Of a DNA stretch of 64,000 bases, positions 45,446 to 55,442 are shown piece by piece (position 1 is the stretch's first letter; every line of letters starts with the position of its first letter). The notes under the pieces were generated by a model. It saw only the letters and a list, made by a program, of their open reading frames with translations. It made no database searches and was not told the DNA's origin. The position numbers and the translations under genes were made by a program. The DNA comes from Acanthosoma haemorrhoidale (lineage: Eukaryota > Arthropoda > Insecta > Hemiptera > Acanthosomatidae): NCBI GenBank assembly GCA_930367205.1, contig OV884014.1:114335768-114399767 (forward strand), in the 5' to 3' direction.

Positions 45446-46560
45446 AATTATAAAGAGACAGAACGAGTGAGATCTAACTTTATGATGTAGATTGGACGGA
45501 TCAAATGCTACTGCTCGTTAAAAAGGGATTCAAGAGAAAACAAAGCATTATCACGGTTTATATTTAGACTAATATCATCTAAATACCAATAGTTAATCAA
45601 AATAAAATCGGAAAATAATTCATTTAATGTTTTTTTATGCAAAAAATAACCAATTTTTGATGAATAATAATCACTTTGTTCGGAGTTAATATCTCAAATT
45701 TAGTGTGTTTACTACGCCAAGCTCTGTCGAATATAATTTTGGGTTGACGTCAGAAATAACCCAATATTAATATTTTTTTTTCCTTTTTATAGAGTTTTAT
45801 AAGGATTTATCGTGTTGATACATAATCACGAGGCCACTGCCGTTTCAGTCTCCGAGGAGGATTATAGGGATGAGTGCAATGAGTGTGCTAGGGATTAGGG
45901 TGGTTGGATAAGTTACTGTGGAATTTCATGAACTTGGAAGGGATTTGTTCAAGAATGTAAGGTATCGTTATGAAGGGTTTTGTTGCTGATGTAACAAGGG
46001 GCATTTACTATTGTTCTCAGGATTGGTTTAGTTTGAAAGGATTGGCGGTAAGAATTAGTGAAGTAGCTGTGGATTTAAAAACACCCAGACTCTTTACGCG
46101 TTATCAGAATGCTTTGACTTAAAAACTCTTTTTCATTAGCCCAAGCCGATTCCGTAGCAGTCAGCTCTCACATAATACAAATTGAGTAGGTTTTTTATCT
46201 CATCTTTTAAATGAAAAATATGGTTATTGATGTTCAGTTAATAATCGCTATGTGAACCATACCGCGTTAATATCGAGTAATCAAATTCTGGGGATGGCCG
46301 CCGTGGTGCAGTGCAATGACTGTGCTAGGGGATTAGGGTGGTTGGATAGGTTACTATGGAATTTCATGAACTTGGAAGGGATGAGTTCAAGAATGTAAGG
46401 TATATCGTTATGAAGGGTTTTGTCGCTGACATTATAAGGAGTATTTACTATTGTTCTCAGGACTTTTGATTGAAAGGATTGGATACGCTTGATGTTTGAC
46501 TTTTTTGCTGTCCCCCATAGCTCTATTCCGTATGTCCAGATTGGCTTAGGTTTAACTCTA
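45446..46560. repeat. Right arm of near-identical inverted duplication
   Basis: Reverse complement of 34484-35612, same order of LINE-A pieces and AT-rich blocks. It begins at AATTATAAAGAGACAGAACG and ends within the IELWGT-coding stretch. The two arms are about 9.8 kb apart. Confidence 0.92.
45828..46062 (-). mobile_element. LINE-A scrap in right inverted arm
   Basis: Counterpart of 35015-35222: starts at ATCACGAGGCCACTGCC (3' UTR) and ends in ORF2 codons near GGATTGG. Confidence 0.82.
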
Positions 46561-47020
46561 TAAATTCCCAAAGCATCTGTTTAGTTCTTGTCTTTTTAGT
46601 CTCGTAGGTGGGTTCCATGTCAGTCGTTTGTCGAGATGGAAGCCTAAGTACCGTACTGTCGAATACAGGAAGAGGATTTATAATTAAAATAAACTAGTGG
46701 ATAAGACTTGCGGTAGAGGGTGAAGGTAATGTGGGAATATTTTGCTTCATTAAATTTGATCCACTTTAGTTGCACCAATAATCGATCTCCTCAAGACGTT
46801 TTTGAAGGTTATGGGATGCTATATCGGGGTCTGGATGGGATGACAAGACTGCAGTGTCATCTTCAAATGTGGCTAAGAAGGTATTGGGGGTAGAGGGGTC
46901 ATCAGCGATGCATAGGTTATAGAGGATGAGACCCAGGACGCTTCCCTGTGGAACTCCTGCTTTAATGGAATAGTAGTCAGAATATTTTAAACCACTGCAA
47001 TATTCCCTTAAAAGCAATTA
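46303..47020 (-). mobile_element. LINE-A fragment including RT catalytic region
   Basis: Reading down the minus strand from 47020: YYSIKAGVPQGSVLGLILYNL (part of RT motif B), then FLATFEDDTAVLSSHPD, the catalytic (F/Y).DD motif with E in place of the usual A, then LEEIDYWCN. The frame then breaks, followed by GFHLDKRLTWN, IELWGT and PYILELIPSKF codons to HCTT. The 3' UTR is replaced by the GGCCATCCCCAG junction of the inverted arm. This is one of only two copies here that reach the catalytic domain. Confidence 0.88.
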
Positions 47021-47994
47021 TTGAGGTTTTTCTTTAACAGTGATAGTCCCCACTAAATTTACAATAAAAGAAAATGAAATAACAGAAGATATAATGAGTG
47101 TGTGTGCGCGTGTAGTGGAGGGGGTGGTTTGAAGAGACATTCCAGCAGGCACTTAAGAACCTACGTATGCTACATCTGCAATCGGAAGGGACACGTCTCC
47201 TCGCAACGCGACATTGGTGAGAGGAAACGAGGGACGGAGACAACACGAAGACGGTTAGCATATGCCAAACCAACAGTTTGGGCACACTTGTTAAAACGGC
47301 GAGCGATATGTTGTCATTATGAATCGGGATCGGAATGCTCCCTCTCGGGATTGAAATTATAAACCGAATTTAGTCGACAATGTTTTAAAAAAGAAGATTA
47401 GACTTTAAAGGTTTAGGTAAGTCTTTAATAAACTGCGATAAGCAATCATGGTCATTTGTCGATATTAATAGTCACGAGCTAAAAATTATGTTTCAACACT
47501 TCCAAGAACTAGCGTGAGCAACTCAAATAGTAGCTACCCTGACTTGTGGGAACTACTTAAACAAATACGCACAAGAGTTTCCATCAGACAGACAACACCA
47601 ACTAATAACTTATAAGTAATAATAATAACTAATAACAATTCTGAAATAACTTGGAACATCTTTATACCCTAAGCTAAGTCCCTTTCAAAGACACAGACCC
47701 TTTACCTTTGTAACTCCCTCCCTTTCATGGTTCATTGTCAATAGCACCCACAATCCCATTTTTTATTTGGAATGGGAGAAAACTGTAGAAAACTTACTAT
47801 GGTGATATTATGGCGACCTAAGGGACGTTCAGAGGCACCTTGACACCGTTCATTCATTTTGATATTTCAGGAAACTTGATTGGAAAAAGTGACATGCGTG
47901 TCTTTATTGACCAATAGACAAAATATTGTCTTCTTTTTATTACTTATAAACAAGCAAATAATGCTCTATTTCTTTACTTTTCCACGTGACTTGA
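47021..47994. other. Intergenic DNA with an unassigned plus frame
   Basis: An 86-codon plus frame at 47102-47362 contains a CYICNRKGH stretch that loosely recalls a zinc knuckle or finger but lacks the full spacing. I do not assign it. Confidence 0.35.
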
Positions 47995-48186
47995 CCCGTC
48001 GTAGATCAAGGACGATGCTTTACATCTCGTGATTTCAAAGGATTTTGTTCTAATGCTCAAATGCAACGTTATTTTATAGCCCCGGGTAAAGTAGAAAGAC
48101 TTGTGGGAACGTTAAAAGGCATGTTGACAGTCACCTATAAGAATAGTTTTATAGTGCTAAGAGCAAGTAGAAGTGGTTTGAGCTGA
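47995..48186 (+). pseudogene. Retroelement integrase core fragment
   Basis: A frame of 63 codons with VDQGRCFTSRDFKGFC (second catalytic Asp and the usual G..F.S..F block), then APGKVERLVGTLKGMLT, with the catalytic Glu in VER. In the family the Asp and Glu are 35 residues apart; here about 29, so some six residues of the usual Y/H-P-Q-x-N loop are deleted. Both flanks lose the frame. It resembles Gypsy/retrovirus-type integrases and lies immediately left of an LTR-like block. Confidence 0.78.
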
Positions 48187-48188
48187 AC

Positions 48189-48457
48189 TGTACACCTGCC
48201 TCGTGACTTCAAGTCCACTGATGGTTCCCTGTTATTTTTAAGTAAGCGACCGCATCCCTTCAAGACCTCCCTACTTCCCAGAATCTTATCCTTTTCTTAT
48301 ACATATATGTCTCAGCTTTAGCCCCAGACCCCACTCGCCCCTAGACATTCCACCCAGCATGTAGTAACGTAACACTTAATATTTGTAAATACCAGTGTTT
48401 TGCTTGTACTTCATAATAAAGCTTTTCTTTATTTTCTTTTGAAAGACTGTCCTCTAC
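48189..48457 (+). mobile_element. Probable LTR between integrase scrap and primer-binding site
   Basis: The 270-bp block between the integrase stop and the primer-binding site has an AATAAA signal (48415-48420) and a TATA-like ATACATATATG near 48300, as in U3-R-U5. The left edge (TGTACACC) is a guess, and the right edge is fixed only by the primer-binding site. Confidence 0.55.
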
Positions 48458-48476
48458 TGGCGCCCCGAACAGGCAC
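48458..48476 (+). promoter_or_regulatory. tRNA-Lys-type primer-binding site
   Basis: TGGCGCCCCGAACAGGCAC matches the 3' end complement of tRNA-Lys (the standard site being TGGCGCCCGAACAGGGAC) with one extra C and one mismatch. In LTR elements this lies just downstream of the 5' LTR and primes minus-strand DNA synthesis. Confidence 0.8.
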
Positions 48477-48661
48477 CTGACAGTATACTCAGTAAATTCA
48501 CGGGAGTCCACCATCTAGAGACCCCTCATTTGGCAACGGACAGTGAGACCACTCCAATAGCGTGAGAAGACCGATACAAATACCTCTGGAAAGATACCCC
48601 ACAGGACAGGATCTCACCGATATTGGGTACTGATCTATTTCAATAGATTTTCACTAGGTAA

Positions 48662-48829
48662 TCACCTGAAGAAATTCGTTATATATCTAAGGAAATTAAA
48701 GGAAGAAGAAAGCTGGACTACATTGAAGACATCATTCACTTGGGACCTGCGAACTTGAAGTCAGAAGAGAAAACGGTTCGTCATCAAGCTAAGAAGATCC
48801 GAAGAAATATTCTCTGCATCTATGAGTGA
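48662..48829 (+). pseudogene. Possible gag N-terminal fragment
   Basis: A 55-codon open stretch ending in TGA at 48827, very rich in E, K and R (EEIRYISKEIKGRRKLDYIE), starts about 190 bp after the primer-binding site, where gag would begin. No ATG is present at its start and a stop precedes it, so it is a broken piece. I do not recognise the exact gag family; the assignment rests on position and composition. Confidence 0.4.
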
Positions 48830-49302
48830 TTCCTGAATTATAAGATTGCTTAGATAACAGGATCTTGGATTAAAGCTTTTCTTTCTTTTCTTTTAAAAGA
48901 ATCTCCACTACAAAGATTATTTAACTGATGACAAGCTCTAATAAAAATTCGCACACGCTCTTTTGTTGTACATGCTGTGAACTTGAACCAAGACTTGATA
49001 TCAGTGATAATGATAAAAGTTTGATTTAACACTTTTTACGTCTGTGACCTGGATTACAATGGTATTGTATGATTTAATTGATTTTCAATGCTTAGGAATG
49101 GCGATTGATTTAAGGTATTTGCTGGATGTGGCGGTGTTCGTAGTCATTTTTCGGGCTTACCAGGGTTGAAATAGTAAACTGCCGCTTTTCGAATTCCGAT
49201 GCAATACCGAGGTAACAGCAACACATTAACCGATCACTTGGCCTAACAGTTACCTTGAGTTTAGTATTAGTACGCAAACAAATATTTTATAGGTTCCATC
49301 TA
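48830..49302. other. AT-rich DNA, no gene seen
   Basis: No recognised gene or element between the gag-like scrap and the LINE-A copy. Confidence 0.45.
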
Positions 49303-49850
49303 AAATGAAAGTCCTGAGAACAATAGTAAATGCCCCTTATTACGTCAGCAACAAAACCCTTCATAACGATCTTAATATACCCTACATTTTAGAATTCATC
49401 CCTTCCAAGTTCATGAAATTCCGTAGTAACCTATCTAACCACCCTAATCCTCTAGCACAGTCATTACTACACGACTCATCCCTATAATCCTTGTCGGAGA
49501 CTGAAACGGCAGTGGCCTCGTGCTATATATGCGTAACAGTGGGAGTCCTGACAATGGCCAGTTTCTCAAATCATGTCCTGAGCGTATGTGACTCTCGCGC
49601 TCTTCGTCAGCCTCCACTGGCTCGTATCCGGTGACGCGGCAGACGGAGGAGCTGACGGGGGACTTCCCAAGACTCCGCTGCCTCTTTCGCATGAGAGGGA
49701 GGTGACAACCATGCGGATTTGTGAGGCCTCTTTGCTGTTTGTAAATATTGTATGAATGAGCGAGTGAATTTTAAATATGGTATAAATAACATTTATTTCA
49801 ATTTCGTATTGCCTAATAAGGCAGATTGTAATTTTAGCACAATAAAGAAG
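49303..49850 (+). mobile_element. LINE-A fragment with shared 3' flank
   Basis: Starts at the KVLRTIVNAPYYVSN codons, runs through PYILEFIPSKFMKF and the whole 3' UTR, and ends CAATAAAGAAGTTATAATAATAATA. The frame is intact for the first 60 codons. The sequence after its end is shared with 44405-44527. Confidence 0.88.
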
Positions 49851-49978
49851 TTATAATAATAATAAGGGACGTAGATCCACCAGGGATAATAAAACTATAG
49901 TAACAATTATGTTGAATTGCGTGGAGAAAAGGCAGGCAGTGGAAAGGTCAATCTGCGGGGGTAACTCCTCGAGAAGAC
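49851..49978. repeat. LINE-A 3' flank shared with 44405-44527
   Basis: AGGGACGTAGATCCACCAG to CTCCTCGAGAAGAC, the reverse complement of 44405-44527, with few differences. It is followed at once by a third LINE-A 3' UTR piece. Confidence 0.88.
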
Positions 49979-50192
49979 GCCTGACGGAGGAGCGTGGAGG
50001 ACTTCCCAAGACTCCGCTTCCTCTTGCGTGCGAGGTGACAACCATGTGGACTGGGAGGTTTCAGGGCTGTTTGTAAATACTTTTTGAATGAGCGAGTTAA
50101 TGAAGAATTGTAAGCATGGTATGAATGTGAACATTTATCTCAATTACTTACTGCCTAATAAGGCAGATTGTAATTTTAGCACAATAAAGAAT
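49979..50192 (+). mobile_element. LINE-A 3' UTR fragment
   Basis: Begins mid-UTR at CTGACGGAGGAGCGTGG and ends CACAATAAAGAATTATATA, grading into a (TA)n tract at about 50197-50213. No coding sequence. Confidence 0.82.
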
Positions 50193-50412
50193 TATATATA
50201 TATATATATATATACACATAAGTAATCGTCTCCCAGCTGTAGACGATCAAGAAAAAGGAATGAATGAGGTAGATGATATAATAAGAAGGTTTGTTTTATA
50301 ACTGGCTTTATTTTCCTCCTGATCCTCTATACACACGTTACGGGTTTGTTTACCCTAGGCTACAAGGTATTAGGCTTAACATTGCCGTACCACTAGACGT
50401 AACTCATATTTA

Positions 50413-51055
50413 TACATTCATGATGTTTGAGAATAAAGATCATGAACCCTCACATCTGGTAAGGGTCATTTTCCCTTATGCTCCTAGGAGTGGGGATGAG
50501 ATAAACCAGGCAGTCTTAGCCAAGCCTTCGAGAAGAACGCGGTGGCAAGCTCCCGAATTGGCGGTCACCATACTATTGAAGAACCAATAGTAGAAAGTAA
50601 CGTTGGTTGGATTACAGGAAGAGAAGAGAAGAAAAGCAGTTAAACGTTATTGAATACCATGGTGTGTTGAGACAGATGGGCGGATAAGTTGTAGGTGGGT
50701 GTTATCAATATTGTTTATTATTATGGATCCATTCGAAAAATTGAGCTCAAATTCATGTTTTGTAATTAGTAGTAACTATCATAATTTAAAAGGATTTGAA
50801 TATTTTTTTATACTTTTGTCAATACTCTATGTTAATTATAATTATTTGTCATAACCATTTTATTTGAATATGTTTCACAATTCCTAGTTTCTCAATTTAT
50901 TAATAACCACAACATTAGCCTTGAGATCGGGCGATTCAATCGGAATAAATTCCTATGTCAAAGACATAAAACAATTTGAATTAAAGATCTCATGACGGAC
51001 CTGCCAAGTTAGTTAAGTTGAATTGATCAAATAAAGTAAAACATGAGGTAGGTTC

Positions 51056-51058
<3 letters not shown>
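50413..51058 (+). mobile_element. LTR-D copy 2 (diverged solo LTR)
   Basis: TACATTCATGATGTTTGAGA to CATGAGGTAGGTTCCTA is collinear with the reverse complement of 57185-57688. It carries extra sequence near 50504-50560 (AACCAGGCAGTCTTAGCC onward) that the other copy lacks. The ends are degraded (no clean TGTAAC/GTTACA). A long (AT)n tract follows at 51058-51096. Confidence 0.8.

Positions 51059-51096
<38 letters not shown>
51058..51096. repeat. (AT)n microsatellite
   Basis: Uninterrupted AT dinucleotides adjoining the end of LTR-D copy 2. Confidence 0.95.
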
Positions 51097-51099
<3 letters not shown>

Positions 51100-52138
51100 G
51101 GTTGCATCATTGAAAGATCTTTGCCTAATACAAGAAGCATGAAAAATAAAATCACTTTATAAATCGATAGGATTGTGTCCAATCCACAAAAGTCCAAGTC
51201 AGATTTGATTAGCTAGAGAGTTGACAATCTGGAACTATTGAGGGAATAGGGCCGTCGTCACACCATTACTATGCAATCCCATCTTCTAAGGGCTGATTAC
51301 ACTAATAGCTTCTAAAGTCGTAGGCCTGATAGGGCTCTCAAGCAGCCATGATCTCAATAACCGACGGAAATATCGTTCATATATTTAATGTCTTTCGGAA
51401 TTGCTAATTATTTTAACGTGAATCAATAGATATATGACAATGCATTGAAATTATAGTGACATAATCTAACGCTATACAAACTGTAGATAAATTGGATTTA
51501 ATATTATATTTACACGTAGACTATACATAGTTTTACCCCAAAAGACAAACGGCTCTTTTAAAAAAGAATATTATTTTTCAATATTTGAAAAAATTACCTA
51601 AAATAGTATTATGGTATTATTAGTAGTTTTGAGAGTCTGGATTATAAAACAAAACACCCTCTGTCTCTCCTAGGCGTTATTGATTTATAACCGAACGTTT
51701 TTGACTGACTAGGCTTTCATCTTTGAGGTTTCGAGTTATGGAGACGTCGCTTGATAGCCAACCCCTGGCAAGTACTCTAGTTACCAACACGAATTCTTCA
51801 GAATGACTGCCGAAAATGTTCGACAAAATAAAAACAAAAGGTATTTTATTTTAAGTTAGTAATATAATGCATGTATTCACCAGGGATTTGTACAAATTTA
51901 TGCATGGTATCACCCATAATAGAAGTAATAATAGAAGTATACTTAATCCAGTTTTTTATTTTGTTTTCAAATATTTCTCCATCAGCCATAGTTTTTGTTA
52001 TTTTAATTTTTAAAATTTTATCTTCCATTTGTCTATTGTCAAATAAAAGCACCTAGAGCATTGTAAATATGATGGAACCAAATGAGCTGACTCAAAGGGT
52101 TGCAGGGGCATTGATATATGCCTAAACTAAAATATATG
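51097..52138. other. AT-rich DNA, no gene seen
   Basis: Overlapping opposite-strand frames of about 60-68 codons near 51846-52056 are shadows in AT-rich DNA. Nothing recognised. Confidence 0.45.
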
Positions 52139-52383
52139 TCTCTCGTGACCTTTACTCGTTGACGCTTGGGTTCCGCTTGAACTCTGAAAACTTGACTAAT
52201 TCTTTATGAAAAACCTCTGTACCTCTTCTCTTGAACATAGTGCATTGTCGGGGCACATACCTATCAAAAATAGAGTCAGAAATAAAGCCGTCATGAAACG
52301 ATTGTCCAGGTTATAAATTCGAACAATCCGCACTTGTCACCAGGGATAGGGTGGCCAGGCACCCCCCTAGTGACGAGCCGACA
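52139..52383 (-). mobile_element. LTR-B subtype 2, truncated
   Basis: Collinear with the last 245 bp (plus-strand view) of 4336-4947, from CTCTCGTGACCTTTACTCG to GACGAGCCGACA. The TGTAGCG... end is missing. No target duplication can be assessed. Confidence 0.88.
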
Positions 52384-53420
52384 TGTATTAATATCAATTA
52401 TGAACTGAATATAATTTTCTAACTTAAGTACTTAACTCGTCTACATCACCTATTTATAATTGCATTCAGCATTTGGTTAATAAATAGTTTGGTTCAGGAT
52501 TGATTATTACTCTTTGCAAAATCTATTACCATCGATAAAGAAGTTTCAATTAATTAAAAAAATAATAATTTTCATCTCTTCCCAATATCATATAAAATTT
52601 CATGTCTTCAATTTAGAAGACTCACATAGATCTAAACTGGCTGAAATTATTTTTATGGAATATATTTAAAAATTTTTTATAATATGGAAATCTTTGAAAA
52701 AAGAAATCGCTCGCCTCTTTTTTTTCATTTCTATTTACTTCTGAGCCCAGGGTAACCTTGTTGCTGAACTGTAGAATTGGTAGGAAGTTTGTACGTAATT
52801 CTGGTGAGTTAAATAACAATAATACATCATTTTTATGAGCATGTATCAAGATTTTTTGGTATTGGTGAAAATATGAAGAGCTCACAACATGGTTGCCTTT
52901 GCTAAAGTTTTTACCTGATTTTACGGGGGAATAAACAGAAAGAAAGAGGTCATAGCACAAGATTTTAATAAATAAAGTCAAAGGGTATACACAAAGTACT
53001 AAGTTTAGAGCCTTGCACCATAGCACGGCTGGGGTTTTTTTTCTCCCTTTTCGTATTAACTAAATTGACAATGGCCGGATAATTCCTCGTAAGAAATAGC
53101 CCTTGTTCCCTCAAAGGAAAACACGACCGCATGGGGACGTTTTTTTTCTGTAGTTCCTTTGTCCACCGGAAGCCCTTTGAGGTGGAACACACACCGGCCG
53201 CTAAAGAGACTGCGAGATAGGATCTGAATTAGTTAATTACCGGCCTTTAGCGGGATAATTGGACGGGGTCGAGAGCAAAAAGGGAACCACAGGAGGTTCT
53301 AGGGCCCCTCCATGGCATAGATTAATATCCCAGGATACCGTACAAGAATAAAAGTTTCTTCAAAGCTCATATAGGGAGAGTCGTGTAGAGATCGATACAG
53401 CTAAGGAATAATCGGCTTTC
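52384..53420. other. AT-rich DNA, no recognised gene
   Basis: A 134-codon minus frame at 52622-53026 is low in complexity and lacks any known domain. A GC-richer patch at 53080-53340 has no open frame of note. Confidence 0.4.
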
Positions 53421-53462
53421 TCCTGTCAGTACTCCTGTCAGTACTCCTGTCAGTATTCCTGT
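53421..53462. repeat. 12-bp tandem repeat, about 3.5 units
   Basis: The unit TCCTGTCAGTAC is repeated, with the last copy reading TCCTGTCAGTAT then TCCTGTTC. Confidence 0.9.
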
Positions 53463-53687
53463 TCTAATGCTGACCTAAGCAGTCTCAAACATTAAATATT
53501 TCATCTTCTAACCAGCAACACTCGAAAAAGATGTAACTCTATAACAACATTTACACTGAGTGAAAGTCCATTTTTCTCTCCATATAACTCTTAATTATGA
53601 GATTACGTCAATAGTTGCCGTTTCGCCTATTCTGGTATCCTCAGGGCAGTGAGTGATAGTATCGTTAAATTCATTCATTGTTGTATA

Positions 53688-53812
53688 AAATTACAATCTG
53701 CCTCATTGGGCAATAAGTAATTGTGATAAATGTTCTCACTCATACCATATTTACAATTTTCATTCACTCGCTCATTCGTACAGTATTTCCAAACAGCCCA
53801 GAGACCTCCAAA
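53688..53812 (-). mobile_element. LINE-A 3' UTR tail joined to LTR-B
   Basis: Contains the tail from AATTACAATCTGCCTCATTG to CAGCCCAGAGACCTCCAAA on the plus strand (minus-strand element). At 53813 it passes without spacer into subtype-3 LTR sequence. Confidence 0.85.
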
Positions 53813-54350
53813 CACTCTGTCTCTTAGTCTCCACAGCCGCACTTCTGGTCACATTACACCAGGGCCACTCACTAGACACTCTGTTTCTTAGTCTCCTGAG
53901 CCACACTACGTGTAACTTGACACCAGGGCCACTTGGCCCCTGGTAGGCCCACTCTACTCTGTTTCCTAGTCTCCACTGCCGCATTACCTCGCGACACGAC
54001 CAGGGTCCCGGGGCCCTGGGAGTAAGCCCACTCAGCCTTCCGCTAGTCTACTCTCTCTATGTCTACTACCTCTACGACGGCACTTTGCCACACAGCCTCT
54101 AGCAGACCTCTGACGACTTGTACCTATTACGCTGCCGATCTCTCATCGAACTCTGAAAACTGGTCTTATTCTTTATGAACCTCTGAACCTCATCCTGAAC
54201 ACAGTGTCTTGTCGGGACACATTCCTATCAATAAATGGAGTCAGATATTAACGCCTACATGGAACATGGTCCATGTTATTAACTACAACAATCCGCACTT
54301 GTCACCAGGGCTAGAGTGATCAGGCACTCCCCTAGTGACGCTCTCCGACA
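53813..54350 (-). mobile_element. LTR-B subtype 3, truncated, with internal repeats
   Basis: The right end CTCTCCGACA and the block from CAGGGTCCCGGGGCCCTGG to the end match 8290-8638. The left part (53813-54000) consists of three imperfect 65-75-bp repeats, each with ACTCTGT(T/C)TC(T/C)TAGTCTCC and ACACCAGGGCCACT-like segments, not seen in the copy at 7830. The 20-bp palindrome of the other copy is kept here with one mismatch. Confidence 0.82.
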
Positions 54351-54426
54351 ATTGTTGACCTCCGACAATTGGTCACCTTTTCCAACAATTGTTGACCTCC
54401 GACAATTGTTCAACCTTTCCCGACAA
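54351..54426. repeat. Short CGACAATTGTTGACCT repeats
   Basis: CGACAATTG(T/G)T occurs four to five times at roughly 17-35-bp spacing directly beyond the LTR end CCGACA. ACAATTGT is itself palindromic. The repeats begin with the LTR terminal sequence, so they may have arisen from it by slippage. Confidence 0.8.
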
Positions 54427-55021
54427 TAAGCATAAACCTTTCTTTTTTTTATTTAGTTAGAACGTTTACCGATTTGGTATACAATAATGAATGAATATGA
54501 TCATAAATTAAAAATGAACTTCAATATAGTTCTATTAATAAATGGGTGGTTAAGAAATTGGTCTACCTACAATTAGAGCAAGCCATAACAGCAATAACAT
54601 AGGAAGGAATACCCTAGGTTCAATATGGCTGCTACCCAGGAAAACAAACCAGCCAATAAAGAAATGTATCAAAAACAACGAAAAGAAAAACTATGTTACA
54701 GCATCGTAAACTATTCATAAATAATTCGACCATAATTTTTAATATATATTTCATTTACAGGATTAACTTATTTTAGCTTTTTATTTTCAATTAATTTAAT
54801 TATTCTCATTCTCTATTATTCAATCTGTATTTTAACTAGTGGCTGGTTTTCATTCTCATATTGATAAATGTTATTTTTAACTTGTTTGAGTTTTTATTAT
54901 CCTTTGAAAAGACAATGGTTGAATAACGGGTACAATTTTTTTTTAACAGACAACGCAATTCACAATTGCTTCTCTACTAATACGAGAGCTGTTAATAATT
55001 CGTATAAATTAATATATGCAC
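54427..55021. other. AT-rich DNA, no gene seen
   Basis: No recognised gene or element before the LINE-E copy. Confidence 0.5.
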
Positions 55022-55442
55022 CCGTTGCTTGGTGTGTCATCGATGGGTGAGTTCATCCGCCGGAGACACGACTTTTTTGACTCGTTGCAGCACCCAACCA
55101 ACCCAGTGATTAACACTATGGCCCCACCACCCCTCCCGCATCGATGGCAACAGACTGTCGAGGAAAAATTAGGTTAAGAATTAGTATGTAAGTTAGTTTG
55201 AAGTTTGATCAAAAAGGTGAGCCCCATAACCTTTATTAGTCAGTTTAGTCCAATCACGTATAATGTAATGATATACTTGTTTATTCATTATATAATTTCT
55301 ATAAAATAACAAAACCTGTATATAATGTAGTGCTGCTACAGGAAATACAATATAAATTGTAAATAGATTCGCCTGAAGATTTATAATTGTATATAATTAT
55401 CTGCAAATTTAAAGGGGTTAGCAAGGATAAAAAATTAAATTA
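55022..55442 (+). mobile_element. LINE-E 3' end with ORF2 C-terminus
   Basis: A 51-codon frame (55022-55177) reads PLLGVSSMGEFIRRRHDFFD and then PPPLPHRWQQTVEEKLG before TAA. The 3' UTR carries the TGTAG-TGCTG-CTACA hairpin at 55326-55340, AAAGGGGTTAGCAAGG and an A-rich tail. The frame is intact to the stop, making this the best preserved C-terminus of the family here. The RT catalytic domain is lost to 5' truncation. Confidence 0.85.

Noticed and set aside
47102..47362. Zinc-finger or gag zinc-knuckle protein
   Set aside because: CYICNRKGH has two Cys and one His, but the spacing C-x2-C-x4-H-x4-C is not completed.
52622..53026. 134-codon minus-strand frame as a gene
   Set aside because: Low complexity, rich in F, L and S, with no domain and no neighbouring exon-like features.
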